Assembly (NCBI RefSeq): GCF_003865365.1
Contig: NZ_RQVR01000006.1
Span: forward strand, 62,001 to 126,000
Source of the DNA: Flavobacterium macacae
GTDB taxonomy: Bacteria; Bacteroidota; Bacteroidia; Flavobacteriales; Flavobacteriaceae
DNA length: 64,000 nt
Direction: 5' to 3'
Position 1 is the first letter of the stretch. Every line of letters starts with the position of its first letter. The translations under genes and the position numbers were made by a program. Positions 51,627 to 60,284 of the stretch are shown piece by piece. A model generated the notes under the pieces. It was not told the DNA's origin and did not search any database. It saw only the letters and a program-made list of their open reading frames with translations.

Positions 51627-53825
51627 ATGCAAATGACATCAGTTTTTCTCATCACGCCACCTTTTACACAGCTGAACACGCCATATCCGGCGACGGCTTA
51701 TATCAAAGGTTTTTTAAATACTAAAAATATTTCGTGTTTTCAATCTGATTTGGGTATTGAAGTGATTTTGTCATTGTTTTCAAAAAAAGGGTTGGTCGAT
51801 TTATTTGCGGAAGCAGAAAAAAATACGATAGAAAAATCAGATAATGCCAAGCGAATTTTGGCTTTGCAAGAAGAATATTTTAAAACAATTGATTCTGTAA
51901 TTCTTTTTTTGCAAGGAAAAAATCCCACGCTTTCCCATTTGATCTGCCAGGAAGATTTTCTTCCAGAAGCTTCTCGTTTCTCGCAATTGGAAGAATTAGA
52001 TTGGGCTTTTGGAACGATGGGAACTCAAGATAAAGCAAAACATTTGGCGACTTTATATCTTGAAGATATTTCGGATCTGATCATCGAATGTGTTGATGAA
52101 AATTTTGGCTTCAGCCGCTATGCTGAAAGAATGGGGCGTTCGGCAAATTCGTTTGATGAACTTTATGGAATGCTTCAAAACGAACCGACGTATATTGATG
52201 AAATTCTTTTAAAAAATTTGAACGAAAAGATGAGCGATTTGCAACCTGAATTGGTTTGTTTTTCGGTTCCTTTTCCAGGGAATTTATACAGTGCTTTCCG
52301 AAGTGCACAATTTATAAAAAAATATTTTCCAAAGAGTAAAATTGCAATGGGAGGCGGATTTCCAAATACCGAATTGCGTTCTTTGGCAGATATTCGTGTG
52401 ATGGAATTCTTCGATTTTATTACGCTTGATGACGGAGAAGTTCCGTTAGAAGAATTAATTTCTAATGTTCAAAATCCGAATTATGGCCAATTTAAAAGAA
52501 CGTTTCTTCTTGAAAACGGAAAAATAGTTTATAAAAATAATTCAACAAAAAAAGATTACAAACAGTCAGAAGTGGGAACTCCAGATTATTCTGATTTGCT
52601 TTTAGATAAATACATTTCGGTTATAGAAATTGTAAATCCAATGCACCGAATGTGGAGCGATGGACGTTGGAACAAGCTCACTATGGCGCACGGATGTTAT
52701 TGGGGAAAATGTACTTTTTGCGATATTTCTTTAGATTATATAAAAGTATATGAGCCAGTTGCCGCCAAATTGTTGTGCGATAGGATGGAGGAACTCATTG
52801 AGCAAACCGGCCAAAACGGATTCCATTTTGTAGATGAAGCGGCGCCTCCGGCTTTGATGAGAGCTTTGGCTTTGGAAATTCTTCGTAGAAAATTGACAGT
52901 GACTTGGTGGACGAACATTCGCTTTGAAAAAAGTTTTACAAAGGATTTGTGTTTGTTATTGAAAGCTTCGGGATGTATTGCCATTTCTGGAGGTTTGGAA
53001 GTAGCATCTGATCGATTGCTGGAACTGATTCAAAAAGGAGTAACCGTAGCGCAAGTTGCCCGAGTGACCCGAAATTTCACTGAAGCCGGAATTATGGTTC
53101 ACGCGTATTTGATGTATGGTTTTCCGACGCAAACAGCACAAGAAACAATTGATTCTTTAGAAATGGTCCGTCAATTATTCGAAATAGGTATTTTACAATC
53201 TGGTTTTTGGCATCAATTTGCAATGACAGCTCACAGTCCGGTGGGAATGTATCCTGAAAAGTTCGGTGTTTTAAAAGAAACAGAAGCTATCGGAACTTTT
53301 GCTAATAACGACATCATTCACATCGATAAATTAGGAACCGATCACGACCAATTCAGTTTTGGATTAAAAAAATCGTTGTTCAATTTTATGCACGGCATCT
53401 GTTTTGACTTTCAGTTGCAAGATTGGTTTGAATTTAAAATTCCAAGAACAAAAGTGCCGAATGATTTTATTTACAATGCCATTCAAGACGAAGAAGATTT
53501 TACTACAAAGCCGTCAGCAAAAGTAGTTTGGATTGGAAACAAACCAACACTTTCACATTTTACCAAATTTAAAAAAAGTAATTCTTGGGAAATGACTGCT
53601 TTAGATTTCCATTCTAAAAAAGATATTTTTAGTATCCAAACAAATAAAGAACAAGGAATTTGGTTGGCTGAAATGCTGTCGAAAATTTCAGTTTTAAATT
53701 CAAAAACATATACTTTTCAAGAAATCAAATCCGATTATGAAAATGCGGGTTTAGAAGATTTTGAATTGTTCTGGTATTCAAAGCAAATAAAAACCCTGAA
53801 AGAATCAGGGCTACTGGTATTGTAA
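51627..53825 (+). CDS. B12-binding-domain-type radical SAM protein
   Basis: A 732-residue iron-sulfur protein. Residues 1-290 resemble the N-terminal cobalamin-binding region (VFLITPPFTQLNTPYPATAYIKGFL; LQPELVCFSVPFPGNLYSAFRSAQFIKKYFPKSKIAMGGGFPN). The radical SAM core follows with Cys 357, 362 and 365 in HGCYWGKCTFCD, a CX4CX2C spacing instead of CX3CX2C, and the GLEVASDRLLELIQKGVTV strand. The DxHxxG histidine for base-off B12 is not seen, so cobalamin binding is unproven. Related enzymes methylate or rearrange unactivated carbons. No peptide or natural-product genes are adjacent. The start could also be the Met at residue 3. Confidence 0.85.
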   Translation: MQMTSVFLITPPFTQLNTPYPATAYIKGFLNTKNISCFQSDLGIEVILSLFSKKGLVDLFAEAEKNTIEKSDNAKRILALQEEYFKTIDSVILFLQGKNPTLSHLICQEDFLPEASRFSQLEELDWAFGTMGTQDKAKHLATLYLEDISDLIIECVDENFGFSRYAERMGRSANSFDELYGMLQNEPTYIDEILLKNLNEKMSDLQPELVCFSVPFPGNLYSAFRSAQFIKKYFPKSKIAMGGGFPNTELRSLADIRVMEFFDFITLDDGEVPLEELISNVQNPNYGQFKRTFLLENGKIVYKNNSTKKDYKQSEVGTPDYSDLLLDKYISVIEIVNPMHRMWSDGRWNKLTMAHGCYWGKCTFCDISLDYIKVYEPVAAKLLCDRMEELIEQTGQNGFHFVDEAAPPALMRALALEILRRKLTVTWWTNIRFEKSFTKDLCLLLKASGCIAISGGLEVASDRLLELIQKGVTVAQVARVTRNFTEAGIMVHAYLMYGFPTQTAQETIDSLEMVRQLFEIGILQSGFWHQFAMTAHSPVGMYPEKFGVLKETEAIGTFANNDIIHIDKLGTDHDQFSFGLKKSLFNFMHGICFDFQLQDWFEFKIPRTKVPNDFIYNAIQDEEDFTTKPSAKVVWIGNKPTLSHFTKFKKSNSWEMTALDFHSKKDIFSIQTNKEQGIWLAEMLSKISVLNSKTYTFQEIKSDYENAGLEDFELFWYSKQIKTLKESGLLVL

Positions 53826-53826
53826 T

Positions 53827-54258
53827 TTAATAAGTCAATGCTTTTTTTTCTGCTTCTTCTTTTAATTTTAAAAAATTATCAGATTGCTCTTTAGAAAGGA
53901 GTTTTATAATTTTTGTATTTATTTGATCATAAATGAATTGCATTTTGTCTCTTTTTTCGATACTTGGTAAATTTGATTTTGCGATTTCTTCCAAACTATC
54001 TTTGTGATCATTTACAATTGACCTTACAGCAGCTTGTTGTAATCCATCGAGTTTAATTTCTTTGGTGAGATACTCTGTATAAACATCTGCATAATCTTTA
54101 TTTTCGGCATTTTTTTTGCTTGGCTTATTTTGTCTAACGCTTGATCCAATAGAGCGATCTACTCCTCCATAACCTTCGTTTCCATAATATTGAGAAAATC
54201 CATCAGTTGTTCCAAATACTAAAAAAAATAATGCGATAAAAAGAAATTTAGTTTTCAT
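53827..54258 (-). CDS. Secreted helical protein, Spy/LTxxQ-like
   Basis: A 143-residue exported protein with signal peptide MKTKFLFIALFFLVFGTTDGFSQ. After a Gly/Tyr-rich spacer (YYGNEGYGGVDRSIGSS) comes a helical region: YLTKEIKLDGLQQAAVRSIVNDHKDSLEEIAKS and KRDKMQFIYDQINTKIIKLLSKEQSDNFLKLKEEAEKKA. The paired L-x-x-x-Q patterns recall Spy/CpxP periplasmic chaperone-like proteins, which is a structural guess. Its stop codon is one base from that of the radical SAM gene, so the two are tail-to-tail. Confidence 0.7.
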   Translation of the reverse strand: MKTKFLFIALFFLVFGTTDGFSQYYGNEGYGGVDRSIGSSVRQNKPSKKNAENKDYADVYTEYLTKEIKLDGLQQAAVRSIVNDHKDSLEEIAKSNLPSIEKRDKMQFIYDQINTKIIKLLSKEQSDNFLKLKEEAEKKALTY

Positions 54259-54275
54259 AGAATCAATTTAAAAAA

Positions 54276-54283
54276 CAAATTTA
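54276..54283 (-). promoter_or_regulatory. -7 promoter element TAAATTTG
   Basis: Exact TAnnTTTG match on the minus strand, 18 bases before the Spy-like gene. Confidence 0.5.
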
Positions 54284-54330
54284 ATCAATTTTTAGACCAA
54301 ATAAGAAGCATCTACTTACTTTATGATGTT

Positions 54331-54363
54331 AAAAAAAGGAGCTTCTTTAGAAACTCCTTTTTA
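54331..54363 (-). terminator. Intrinsic terminator of rimO
   Basis: AAAGGAGTTTC/GAAGCTCCTTT stem on the minus strand with a seven-base T-run. Confidence 0.88.
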
Positions 54364-54366
54364 ATA

Positions 54367-55689
54367 TTATTCTTCTATCACTGCTTCACCATACAAATCA
54401 AACTCGGCTGCGTCAGTAATTCTCACATTTACAAACTCTCCCGTTTTCAAATACGCTTTTGAAGCATCAATCAAAACTTCATTATCAACATCCGGACTGT
54501 CAAATTCAGTTCTTCCGATGAAGTGGCCGCCTTCTTTTCTGTCAATGATACAACGGTACACTTTGCCAATTTTCTCTTGGTTCAATTCCCAAGAAATTTG
54601 AGATTGAATTTCCATAATATCATTGGCACGTTGCTGTTTCACATCTGCAGGAACATCGTCTTCCAATAAATAAGCGTGGGTATTTTCTTCGTGAGAATAC
54701 GCAAAACAGCCCAATCTTTCAAAACGCATTTCTTCAACCCAGTTTTTCAAAATCTGAAAATCTTCTTCTGTTTCACCAGGATAACCAACGATTAGAGTCG
54801 TTCTGATGGTCATTTCTGGCACTTTTTTTCTGAATTCTTGAATCAATTTTGTTGTTTTTGCTTGGGTTGTTCCTCTTCGCATCGATTTCAAAATGGAATC
54901 AGAAATATGTTGCAACGGAATATCCAAATAATTACAAATCTTTGGCTCGCGTTTCATCAAATCTAAAACATCCATCGGAAATCCTGTTGGGAAAGCATAA
55001 TGCAAACGAATCCATTCAATGCCTTCAACGGCTGCTAAATTTTCTAATAATTCAGCAAGATTTCTCTTTTTATACAAATCAAGACCATAATATGTCAAGT
55101 CTTGAGCAATCAAAATCAACTCTTTAACGCCGTTTTTTGCCAAACCTTTGGCTTCGTTAACCAACTTTTCTATCGGTTGAGAAACGTGCTTGCCACGCAT
55201 CAAGGGAATCGCGCAAAAACTGCAAGGCCTGTCACAACCTTCCGCAATTTTTAAATACGCATAATTCTTCGGAGTCGTTGTCAAACGCTCTCCAAGCAAC
55301 TCGTGGCGGTAATCTGCACCAAGCGCTTTCAATAATCCTGGCAATTCGGTAGTGCCAAAATACTGGTCCACATTCGGAATTTCCTTAATCAAATCTGGCT
55401 TGTAACGTTCAGATAAACATCCGGTTACAAAAACCTTATCCACAATTCCCTGCTCTTTTTTGTCAACATAATTTAAAATCATATTCACAGATTCTTCCTT
55501 TGCATTATCAATAAAACCGCAAGTATTGATCACAATAATATTGCCTTCTCTTTCTGCAGGCGCCTCATGTTCCACATCTTTGCCGCTGGCGCGCAATTGT
55601 CCCATCAGCACTTCGCTGTCGTAAACATTTTTAGAACACCCTAAAGTGATTACATTAATTTTGTTTTTCTTTAACGTCTTGGTTCTCAT
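54367..55689 (-). CDS. rimO: Ribosomal protein S12 methylthiotransferase RimO
   Basis: A 440-residue radical SAM enzyme that methylthiolates an Asp of ribosomal protein S12. The N-terminal UPF0004 domain has INVITLGCSKNVYDSEVLMGQL, with the second cluster Cys in VINTCGFI and VTGCLSE. The radical SAM motif CxxxCxxC is CDRPCSFC in LKIAEGCDRPCSFCAIPLMRG. A TRAM domain ends the protein (GEFVNVRITDAAEFDLYGEAV). The CSKNVYDSE wording and LMRGKHVSQP separate RimO from MiaB. A TAATTTTG promoter element lies 20 bases upstream. Confidence 0.95.
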   Translation of the reverse strand: MRTKTLKKNKINVITLGCSKNVYDSEVLMGQLRASGKDVEHEAPAEREGNIIVINTCGFIDNAKEESVNMILNYVDKKEQGIVDKVFVTGCLSERYKPDLIKEIPNVDQYFGTTELPGLLKALGADYRHELLGERLTTTPKNYAYLKIAEGCDRPCSFCAIPLMRGKHVSQPIEKLVNEAKGLAKNGVKELILIAQDLTYYGLDLYKKRNLAELLENLAAVEGIEWIRLHYAFPTGFPMDVLDLMKREPKICNYLDIPLQHISDSILKSMRRGTTQAKTTKLIQEFRKKVPEMTIRTTLIVGYPGETEEDFQILKNWVEEMRFERLGCFAYSHEENTHAYLLEDDVPADVKQQRANDIMEIQSQISWELNQEKIGKVYRCIIDRKEGGHFIGRTEFDSPDVDNEVLIDASKAYLKTGEFVNVRITDAAEFDLYGEAVIEE

Positions 55690-55708
55690 AGAATTGTAAA
55701 TTGGAGTG

Positions 55709-55716
55709 CAAAATTA
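55709..55716 (-). promoter_or_regulatory. -7 promoter element TAATTTTG of rimO
   Basis: Exact TAnnTTTG match on the minus strand, 20 bases before the start codon. Confidence 0.6.
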
Positions 55717-55830
55717 AGCTTTTTTCTTCAAACCCCGCTTGTTTCGCTTTCAAATTGTATTACTTCTAACATTAACAGCGACTTTTTCTTTTTCCAGAAG
55801 CACAAACGCATGTACATTTTTTAAACTTCG

Positions 55831-55897
55831 TCCCGCTTTCTGCAGTAACTTTTCTCCGAAAACGGAAGAAAAGGCTGCTGCTGCCAATCGGGGCTAT
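55831..55897 (-). repeat. Dispersed hairpin repeat, copy F
   Basis: On the minus strand: ATAGCCCCGATTGGCAGCAG, then CCTTTTCTTCCGTTTTCGGAGAAAAG as a self-pairing stem, then TTACTGCAGAAAGCGGGA. The gap 55690-56003 holds this copy, the rimO promoter and, at about 55733, a short CCCCGCTTG that may be part of a further degraded copy. No gene is visible. Confidence 0.8.
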
Positions 55898-56003
55898 TTG
55901 AAAACGGCACTGCCTTTTTTAAACCTTTGGATCCTTGCGTAAAATCTCCATAAATATTTCGCACGGTTTTTGATAATTGTCCCCAATGTTATACGTTTAC
56001 ACT

Positions 56004-56819
56004 ATGAAAAACCAAATCTTATTTTTCTTCCTGTTTTTTCAAATTTCACTTTTTGCACAAAAACGTGATGTTCAAGTCTATCGTGAATTCGTCGATGGAA
56101 AAACAATAGTTTATGCCGATAACAGTGAATTTTGTCCCGTTTCGGTTGTCATCAGAACCGAATTGGTCAATATGAAAAGCAGTTTGAAAAAAGCGTTTGT
56201 ATTGGTTCCGGCACAAACAAAAAAGTTTGTCGTAACCGAATTAACGGTCATTGATAAAACCAAAAAAGTTTCGTTTAAATATCAAAGCTCCTTTTTTTTG
56301 GGCGACATTGATTTAAGAAAATACGATATTAATTTTCCTTACGAGCTTCCTTATAATAAAGGGGAAGAATATTTGATAGGGCAGGGCTACAACGGAACGG
56401 TTTCGCACCAGAATGAATTTGCGCTTGATTTTGCAATGCCTGTCGGAACTGAAATTTTAGCGTCCCGCGAAGGAATTGTAGTCGACGTGCAAGATCAGAA
56501 TTCAGGAAACTGCATGAAAAAAGAATGTGCCGAGAATAATAATTTTGTTGTGATTTACCATGAAGACGGCACGTTTGCTGAATACACGCATATAGACACG
56601 AATTCGGCTTTAGTTAAAAAAGGAGATTTGATAAATACCGGACAAAAAATTGCTTTAAGTGGCAACGTTGGTTGGTCTTCCGGCCCGCATTTGCACTTTT
56701 TTACCTTTGTTCCAGATATTGAAAAAGGAAGAATTTCAGTTAAAAGCAAATTTAAAACGACTTCAAATAAACCCGAATTTTTAGAAGAAAAGAAGTCGTA
56801 TTTGAAAGAGTACGAATAA
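56004..56819 (+). CDS. M23 family metallopeptidase (LytM-like)
   Basis: A 271-residue exported peptidoglycan hydrolase candidate. Signal peptide MKNQILFFFLFFQISLFAQ; the longer start at 55977 would place nine residues before it. After a 110-residue beta-rich domain comes the M23 domain: GYNGTVSHQNEFALDFAMPVGTEILASREGIVVDVQDQ, where the His and Asp zinc ligands lie (HQNEFALDF replaces the usual HxxxD wording), and SSGPHLHFFTF with the HxH pair. The metal site therefore looks intact and the enzyme active. It stands alone downstream of repeat copy F. Confidence 0.9.
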   Translation: MKNQILFFFLFFQISLFAQKRDVQVYREFVDGKTIVYADNSEFCPVSVVIRTELVNMKSSLKKAFVLVPAQTKKFVVTELTVIDKTKKVSFKYQSSFFLGDIDLRKYDINFPYELPYNKGEEYLIGQGYNGTVSHQNEFALDFAMPVGTEILASREGIVVDVQDQNSGNCMKKECAENNNFVVIYHEDGTFAEYTHIDTNSALVKKGDLINTGQKIALSGNVGWSSGPHLHFFTFVPDIEKGRISVKSKFKTTSNKPEFLEEKKSYLKEYE

Positions 56820-56823
56820 AAAT

Positions 56824-56865
56824 TACTGCAGATCTACAAAAGAAAAAATCGGCGAATCTGCAGTA
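56824..56865. terminator. Inverted repeat TACTGCAGAT ... ATCTGCAGTA
   Basis: A perfect 10-bp stem (56824-56833, 56856-56865) with flanking A-runs and no long U-run, between convergent M23 peptidase and thioesterase genes. Confidence 0.65.
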
Positions 56866-56872
56866 AAAAGTA

Positions 56873-57259
56873 TTATTTTATAACAGAAATAGGTTCTTTG
56901 TTTTCATTTATGGCTACAAAAGTAAAATTTCCGGTAATGGCTTTTTCTCTTTCCCGAGAATACATTTTCTCGACATAAATTTCGACGTGAACTTGCATAC
57001 TCGTATTTCCGATATGAGTTACTTTTCCAATTAATTCGGCAAAAGTTCCAGAAGGAATTGGTTTTTTAAAATCAATTCTGTCGCTGCTTACCGTTACCAC
57101 TCTTTGTCTGCTGAAACGAGTTGCGGTAATGAAAGCCACTTCGTCCATCAATTGCATGGCATTTCCGCCAAATAAGGTGTCGTAATGATTGGTTGTATTC
57201 GGAAAAATTGCTTTAAAAATGTGCGTTTCTGAGGCGTTTATTTTTTCTTCTAAAGTCAT
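56873..57259 (-). CDS. Hotdog-fold acyl-CoA thioesterase (YciA/ACOT-like)
   Basis: A 128-residue single hotdog domain: HIFKAIFPNTTNHYDTLFGGNAMQLMDEVAFITATRFSRQRVVTVSSDRIDFKKPIPSGTFAEL. The N-H-x-x-T-L-F-G-G motif and the following Asp mark the YciA/acyl-CoA hydrolase group, which cleave acyl-CoAs to free acids and CoA. It begins 2 bases after the fabH stop, so both are one transcriptional unit downstream of the cobalamin riboswitch. Its acyl specificity is not readable. Confidence 0.9.
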   Translation of the reverse strand: MTLEEKINASETHIFKAIFPNTTNHYDTLFGGNAMQLMDEVAFITATRFSRQRVVTVSSDRIDFKKPIPSGTFAELIGKVTHIGNTSMQVHVEIYVEKMYSREREKAITGNFTFVAINENKEPISVIK

Positions 57260-57261
57260 TA

Positions 57262-58272
57262 TTAGTTGTTGTTAGATCTTAAGTTTCCCCATTTTAAAAA
57301 AGTGCTTCCCCAAGTAAATCCGGCTCCAAAAGCAGTAATCAACAGATTTTGTCCTGCTTTAAAATCATCTTTAAAATCCCAAAGACAAAGCGGAATCGTT
57401 GCTGCAGTCGTGTTTCCGTATTTTTCAATATTAATTTTGACTTTTTCAATCGGGAAATCTAAAGCGTCACTCACGGCTTGGATAATTCTCAAGTTGGCTT
57501 GGTGTGGAATAATCCAATCAATTTTTTCTGAAGCAAGTTCATTTCTTTCCATAATTTCTTGGCAAGCAGAGCTCATTCCTTTGATGGCATTTTTAAAAAC
57601 GGTTCTTCCGTCTTGCTGCACAAAATGTTTTTTATTGGCGACCGTTTCTTCCGAAGCAGGAAAAAGAGAACCTCCGGCAGGAACAGAAAGAAATTGGATT
57701 CCGTTTCCGTCAGTTTTAAAAACATTGTCAATTACGCCTAAATCACTCGAAGTCGGCTCTAGTAAAACGGCACCGGCTCCATCACCAAAGAGAATACAGG
57801 TATTTCTATCTTCATAGTTCACAATGGCGCTCATTTGATCCGCGCCAATCACCAAAACTTTTTGATATCTATTGCTTTCAATTAAGCTTGCTCCAACAGA
57901 AAGCGCATATAAAAAACCCGAACAGGCTGCGTTTAAATCAAATCCCCACGCATTTTTTAAACCTGCTTTTTCGCAAACAATGCTTGCGGTTGGTGCCAAA
58001 ATATGATCTGGTGTAGAGGTGGCTAAAATAAGACAATCGATTTCAGAGGGATCGATGTTTGAATTTTCAATAAGGTTTTTGATGGCAAAAGCGGCCATAT
58101 CTGAAGTGGCTAATGTTTTGTCAGAAAGGATTCTTCTTTCTTTAATTCCCGTTCTGGAAGTAATCCACTGGTCAGAGGTGTCAACCATTTTTTCGAGTGT
58201 TTTGTTGTCTAAAATTGTTTCAGGAACAAAGCCTCCAATGGCTGTAATCGTTGCGTTTGTTTTGGTATTCAT
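57262..58272 (-). CDS. fabH: Beta-ketoacyl-ACP synthase III (FabH-type)
   Basis: A 336-residue thiolase-fold enzyme. The Cys-His-Asn triad is complete: Cys 117 in AACSGFLYAL, His 257 in IPHQANLRI and Asn 287 in KYGNTTAAT, and the Gly-rich GDGAGAVL is present. FabH condenses an acyl-CoA starter with malonyl-ACP; starter choice (acetyl, propionyl or branched) is not readable. It is not in the usual rpmF/plsX/acc context, suggesting an additional copy or lineage-specific relocation. Upstream lies a cobalamin riboswitch with its own promoter, so B12 may control it. Confidence 0.92.
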   Translation of the reverse strand: MNTKTNATITAIGGFVPETILDNKTLEKMVDTSDQWITSRTGIKERRILSDKTLATSDMAAFAIKNLIENSNIDPSEIDCLILATSTPDHILAPTASIVCEKAGLKNAWGFDLNAACSGFLYALSVGASLIESNRYQKVLVIGADQMSAIVNYEDRNTCILFGDGAGAVLLEPTSSDLGVIDNVFKTDGNGIQFLSVPAGGSLFPASEETVANKKHFVQQDGRTVFKNAIKGMSSACQEIMERNELASEKIDWIIPHQANLRIIQAVSDALDFPIEKVKINIEKYGNTTAATIPLCLWDFKDDFKAGQNLLITAFGAGFTWGSTFLKWGNLRSNNN

Positions 58273-58348
58273 TAGTATAAAAAAAGTTGCATAGCTTTTA
58301 AAAAAAAGCCAGATTTGTTTTTTGAAAAGTCTTTATTAAATCAATTTT

Positions 58349-58435
58349 TTACGAAGAAAAAAGGGAGTGGTTTTTTAAAGAAGACAGACTTCTTCTATAA
58401 AAAAATAAACCAAAAACTTTAAACCGCGAAAGCAT
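58349..58435 (-). CDS. Possible 28-codon leader ORF after the cobalamin riboswitch
   Basis: An ATG 15 bases past the aptamer's B12 box opens a frame reading MLSRFKVFGLFFYRRSLSSL and ending LFSS before a TAA. The position is where a riboswitch-controlled start codon is expected. The Phe/Ser/Arg-rich product looks like no known protein, and a frame of this length can occur by chance. It may be a leader peptide, remnant of a lost gene, or meaningless. Confidence 0.3.
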   Translation of the reverse strand: MLSRFKVFGLFFYRRSLSSLKNHSLFSS

Positions 58436-58447
58436 TGTCAAATTGAA

Positions 58448-58640
58448 AAAGGCAGGTTTCCTGACTTACAGCATTTTTATCTTCCTTCCCAAGAAATTTA
58501 TTCTCAGTGGCTATTTTGATAAAAACTTTTGGAGCTGTTTACAGTTGCGCGACAGTTCGTGATTTTCACACGATTCCCTATTATTTTCGAACGAATCGAT
58601 ACCATTTTCTTGATAGAAATAAGTAAAAGAACTTTCATGC
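58448..58640 (-). promoter_or_regulatory. Cobalamin (B12) riboswitch
   Basis: Read on the minus strand the conserved pieces occur in the correct order: GGGAATCGTGTGAAAATCACG, CTGTCGCGCAACTGTAA, GCCACTGAGAA, TTGGGAAGG and the B12 box AAGTCAGGAAACCTGCC (ending at 58451). This matches the adenosyl/methylcobalamin aptamer (Rfam RF00174-type). A -7 element precedes it. The next full gene downstream is fabH, 175 bases away. No strong terminator stem was found after the aptamer, so control could be translational or through a weak structure. The gap 58273-58746 holds this element, the short ORF and the FadL terminator. Confidence 0.93.
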
Positions 58641-58647
58641 AAAGGTA
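58640..58647 (-). promoter_or_regulatory. -7 promoter element TACCTTTG of the riboswitch transcript
   Basis: Exact TAnnTTTG match on the minus strand immediately upstream of the aptamer, downstream of the FadL-gene terminator. Confidence 0.65.
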
Positions 58648-58692
58648 ATTGAGTGAAATCATAAAAAAATCCCAAAGTTGTAATTTTAGGGC

Positions 58693-58725
58693 ATAAAAAA
58701 AGCCACCTTATTGAGGTGGCTTTTA
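58693..58725 (-). terminator. Intrinsic terminator of the FadL-family gene
   Basis: AAAAGCCACCT/AGGTGGCTTTT stem with T-run on the minus strand, isolating the riboswitch unit from the gene before it. Confidence 0.92.
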
Positions 58726-58746
58726 AGTATTTTATAAGTTTTTTAA

Positions 58747-60198
58747 TTACATTTCTAAAAGTAGTGTGAAGGTCACATTGTTATTCACGGATTGAATGTT
58801 TGTCATGTCAACTAATCCTTGATTGAAAAAGGCTTGTTGCGTATCTCTTTTTGAATAGGAGTAAGCAGCATCGATTCTGGCTCCACCAAAGTTGTAACCG
58901 AGACCACCTGAAATTCCCTGTAAATCACCAATCGTATTTCCGTTTTTATACGGACTTTGTTCAAAACGGTACCCGCCTCTGAAACTCCATTGTTTTGCTC
59001 TGGCTTCGGCTCCCACTCTAATTTCAGAAGATACATCTAATAAAGATTCAAGTTGGTCATTTCTTGTTGCAAAAAACGAATCATTTGGTCTGAATTTAGT
59101 GTTGCTGTAATCTTTCATTGTATAATCTACGCTGATAAGTCCTAAAGATCCAAAAACGTACGCCAAACTTCCTGTATATTTTCCTGGAGTTTGAATGCGA
59201 TAATTAGGATACTGTACATTATAATTATAAGGTTCAATGAAAATTTGATTTGAAGATGTTTTAACGCTCATGATTTGATACGTTTCGTCTTGAAGGTTAT
59301 ACCAAGTTGGAGATTCGTAAGCAACTCCTAAACGTAATTCGTTGGTAATTTTAGCGATTGCACCCAGTTGAAAAGAAAAACCGTTTCCATACGTGTACAA
59401 TTCATTGTCAAAACGCAATTCTTGCACTGGGTCTGATGGATCGCTTCCGGGTGTGTCGAGATAATCTTCGTAAAAACTTGTGCGCTTTGTATAATCTGTA
59501 AAGTGGGAATTAAGGTTTAATCCAAAGTAAAATCGGTCTTTGTACTGTGTCGCAAAATTGAAAGATAATTTTCCATTGTATCCAGTTGAAACCATTGTGT
59601 TTTCTTGATAATAATTTCCGCCATCCGGTGTGTTTGAGACATACTGATTGGTAGCATTATTTAAAGTAATCAGGTTTCCTTGGGTTCCAATAAAGGTTTG
59701 ATCCATTGCATAATCGCCCATATTGTTTCCGTTCGCATAGCTTAAGAAATATTCAGATACAGAAGTGTTCGGGTTTATTCCCCTTGAAAAAACTTGGTTG
59801 TCAAAGTTATTTGTGTTTTCATAATTTACTCCCACAGTAAACTTTTTCCAATTGCTTTCTTCGTTTGTGTTTTCGAAAACCCAAATGGCTCCAAGTTGGT
59901 TTAAATCAAAAGAATTGTCTTTTTCAGTTGCTTTGCTTCCAAAATATACAGAGTTATTTTTGGTAGACAAATTGCTTAAAGAAATTGATAATTGGTTGTT
60001 TAAAAAGATGGCGCCACCGGCAGGATTTACATTTAATGATGAAAAATCACCACCCAGTGCTCCAAAAGCACCACTCATAGCTCTGAATCGAGCTGTCCCG
60101 GTTAAATTATCTTGAGCATATCTCATTGCGTCAGCGACTTCTTGACCTTGAGAATTCAAAGATAATCCTGTGATTAAGAGTAAAAAATATTTTTTCAT
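58747..60198 (-). CDS. OmpP1/FadL/TodX-family outer-membrane transport protein
   Basis: A 483-residue outer-membrane barrel. Signal peptide MKKYFLLLITGLSLNSQGQ. The mature N-terminus EVADAMRYAQDNLTGTARFRAMSGAFGALGGDFSSLNVNPAGGAIF has the FadL hatch-like signature (GTARFRAMGGAFGALGGD...NPAG). Long barrel strands follow, e.g. TVGVNYENTNNF and LSFNFATQYKDRFYFGLNLNSHF, ending NNVTFTLLLEM. FadL homologues import hydrophobic substrates such as fatty acids or aromatics; the true substrate in Bacteroidota is usually unknown. It lies upstream of the riboswitch but has its own terminator. Confidence 0.88.
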   Translation of the reverse strand: MKKYFLLLITGLSLNSQGQEVADAMRYAQDNLTGTARFRAMSGAFGALGGDFSSLNVNPAGGAIFLNNQLSISLSNLSTKNNSVYFGSKATEKDNSFDLNQLGAIWVFENTNEESNWKKFTVGVNYENTNNFDNQVFSRGINPNTSVSEYFLSYANGNNMGDYAMDQTFIGTQGNLITLNNATNQYVSNTPDGGNYYQENTMVSTGYNGKLSFNFATQYKDRFYFGLNLNSHFTDYTKRTSFYEDYLDTPGSDPSDPVQELRFDNELYTYGNGFSFQLGAIAKITNELRLGVAYESPTWYNLQDETYQIMSVKTSSNQIFIEPYNYNVQYPNYRIQTPGKYTGSLAYVFGSLGLISVDYTMKDYSNTKFRPNDSFFATRNDQLESLLDVSSEIRVGAEARAKQWSFRGGYRFEQSPYKNGNTIGDLQGISGGLGYNFGGARIDAAYSYSKRDTQQAFFNQGLVDMTNIQSVNNNVTFTLLLEM

Positions 60199-60284
60199 AA
60201 GTTGTATTTTTTATAAATTTTTCAAAAAAATACCTATGCTCGTACGGTTAAGTCAAAACATAGGCATTTAAATTTTAGCTAAAA

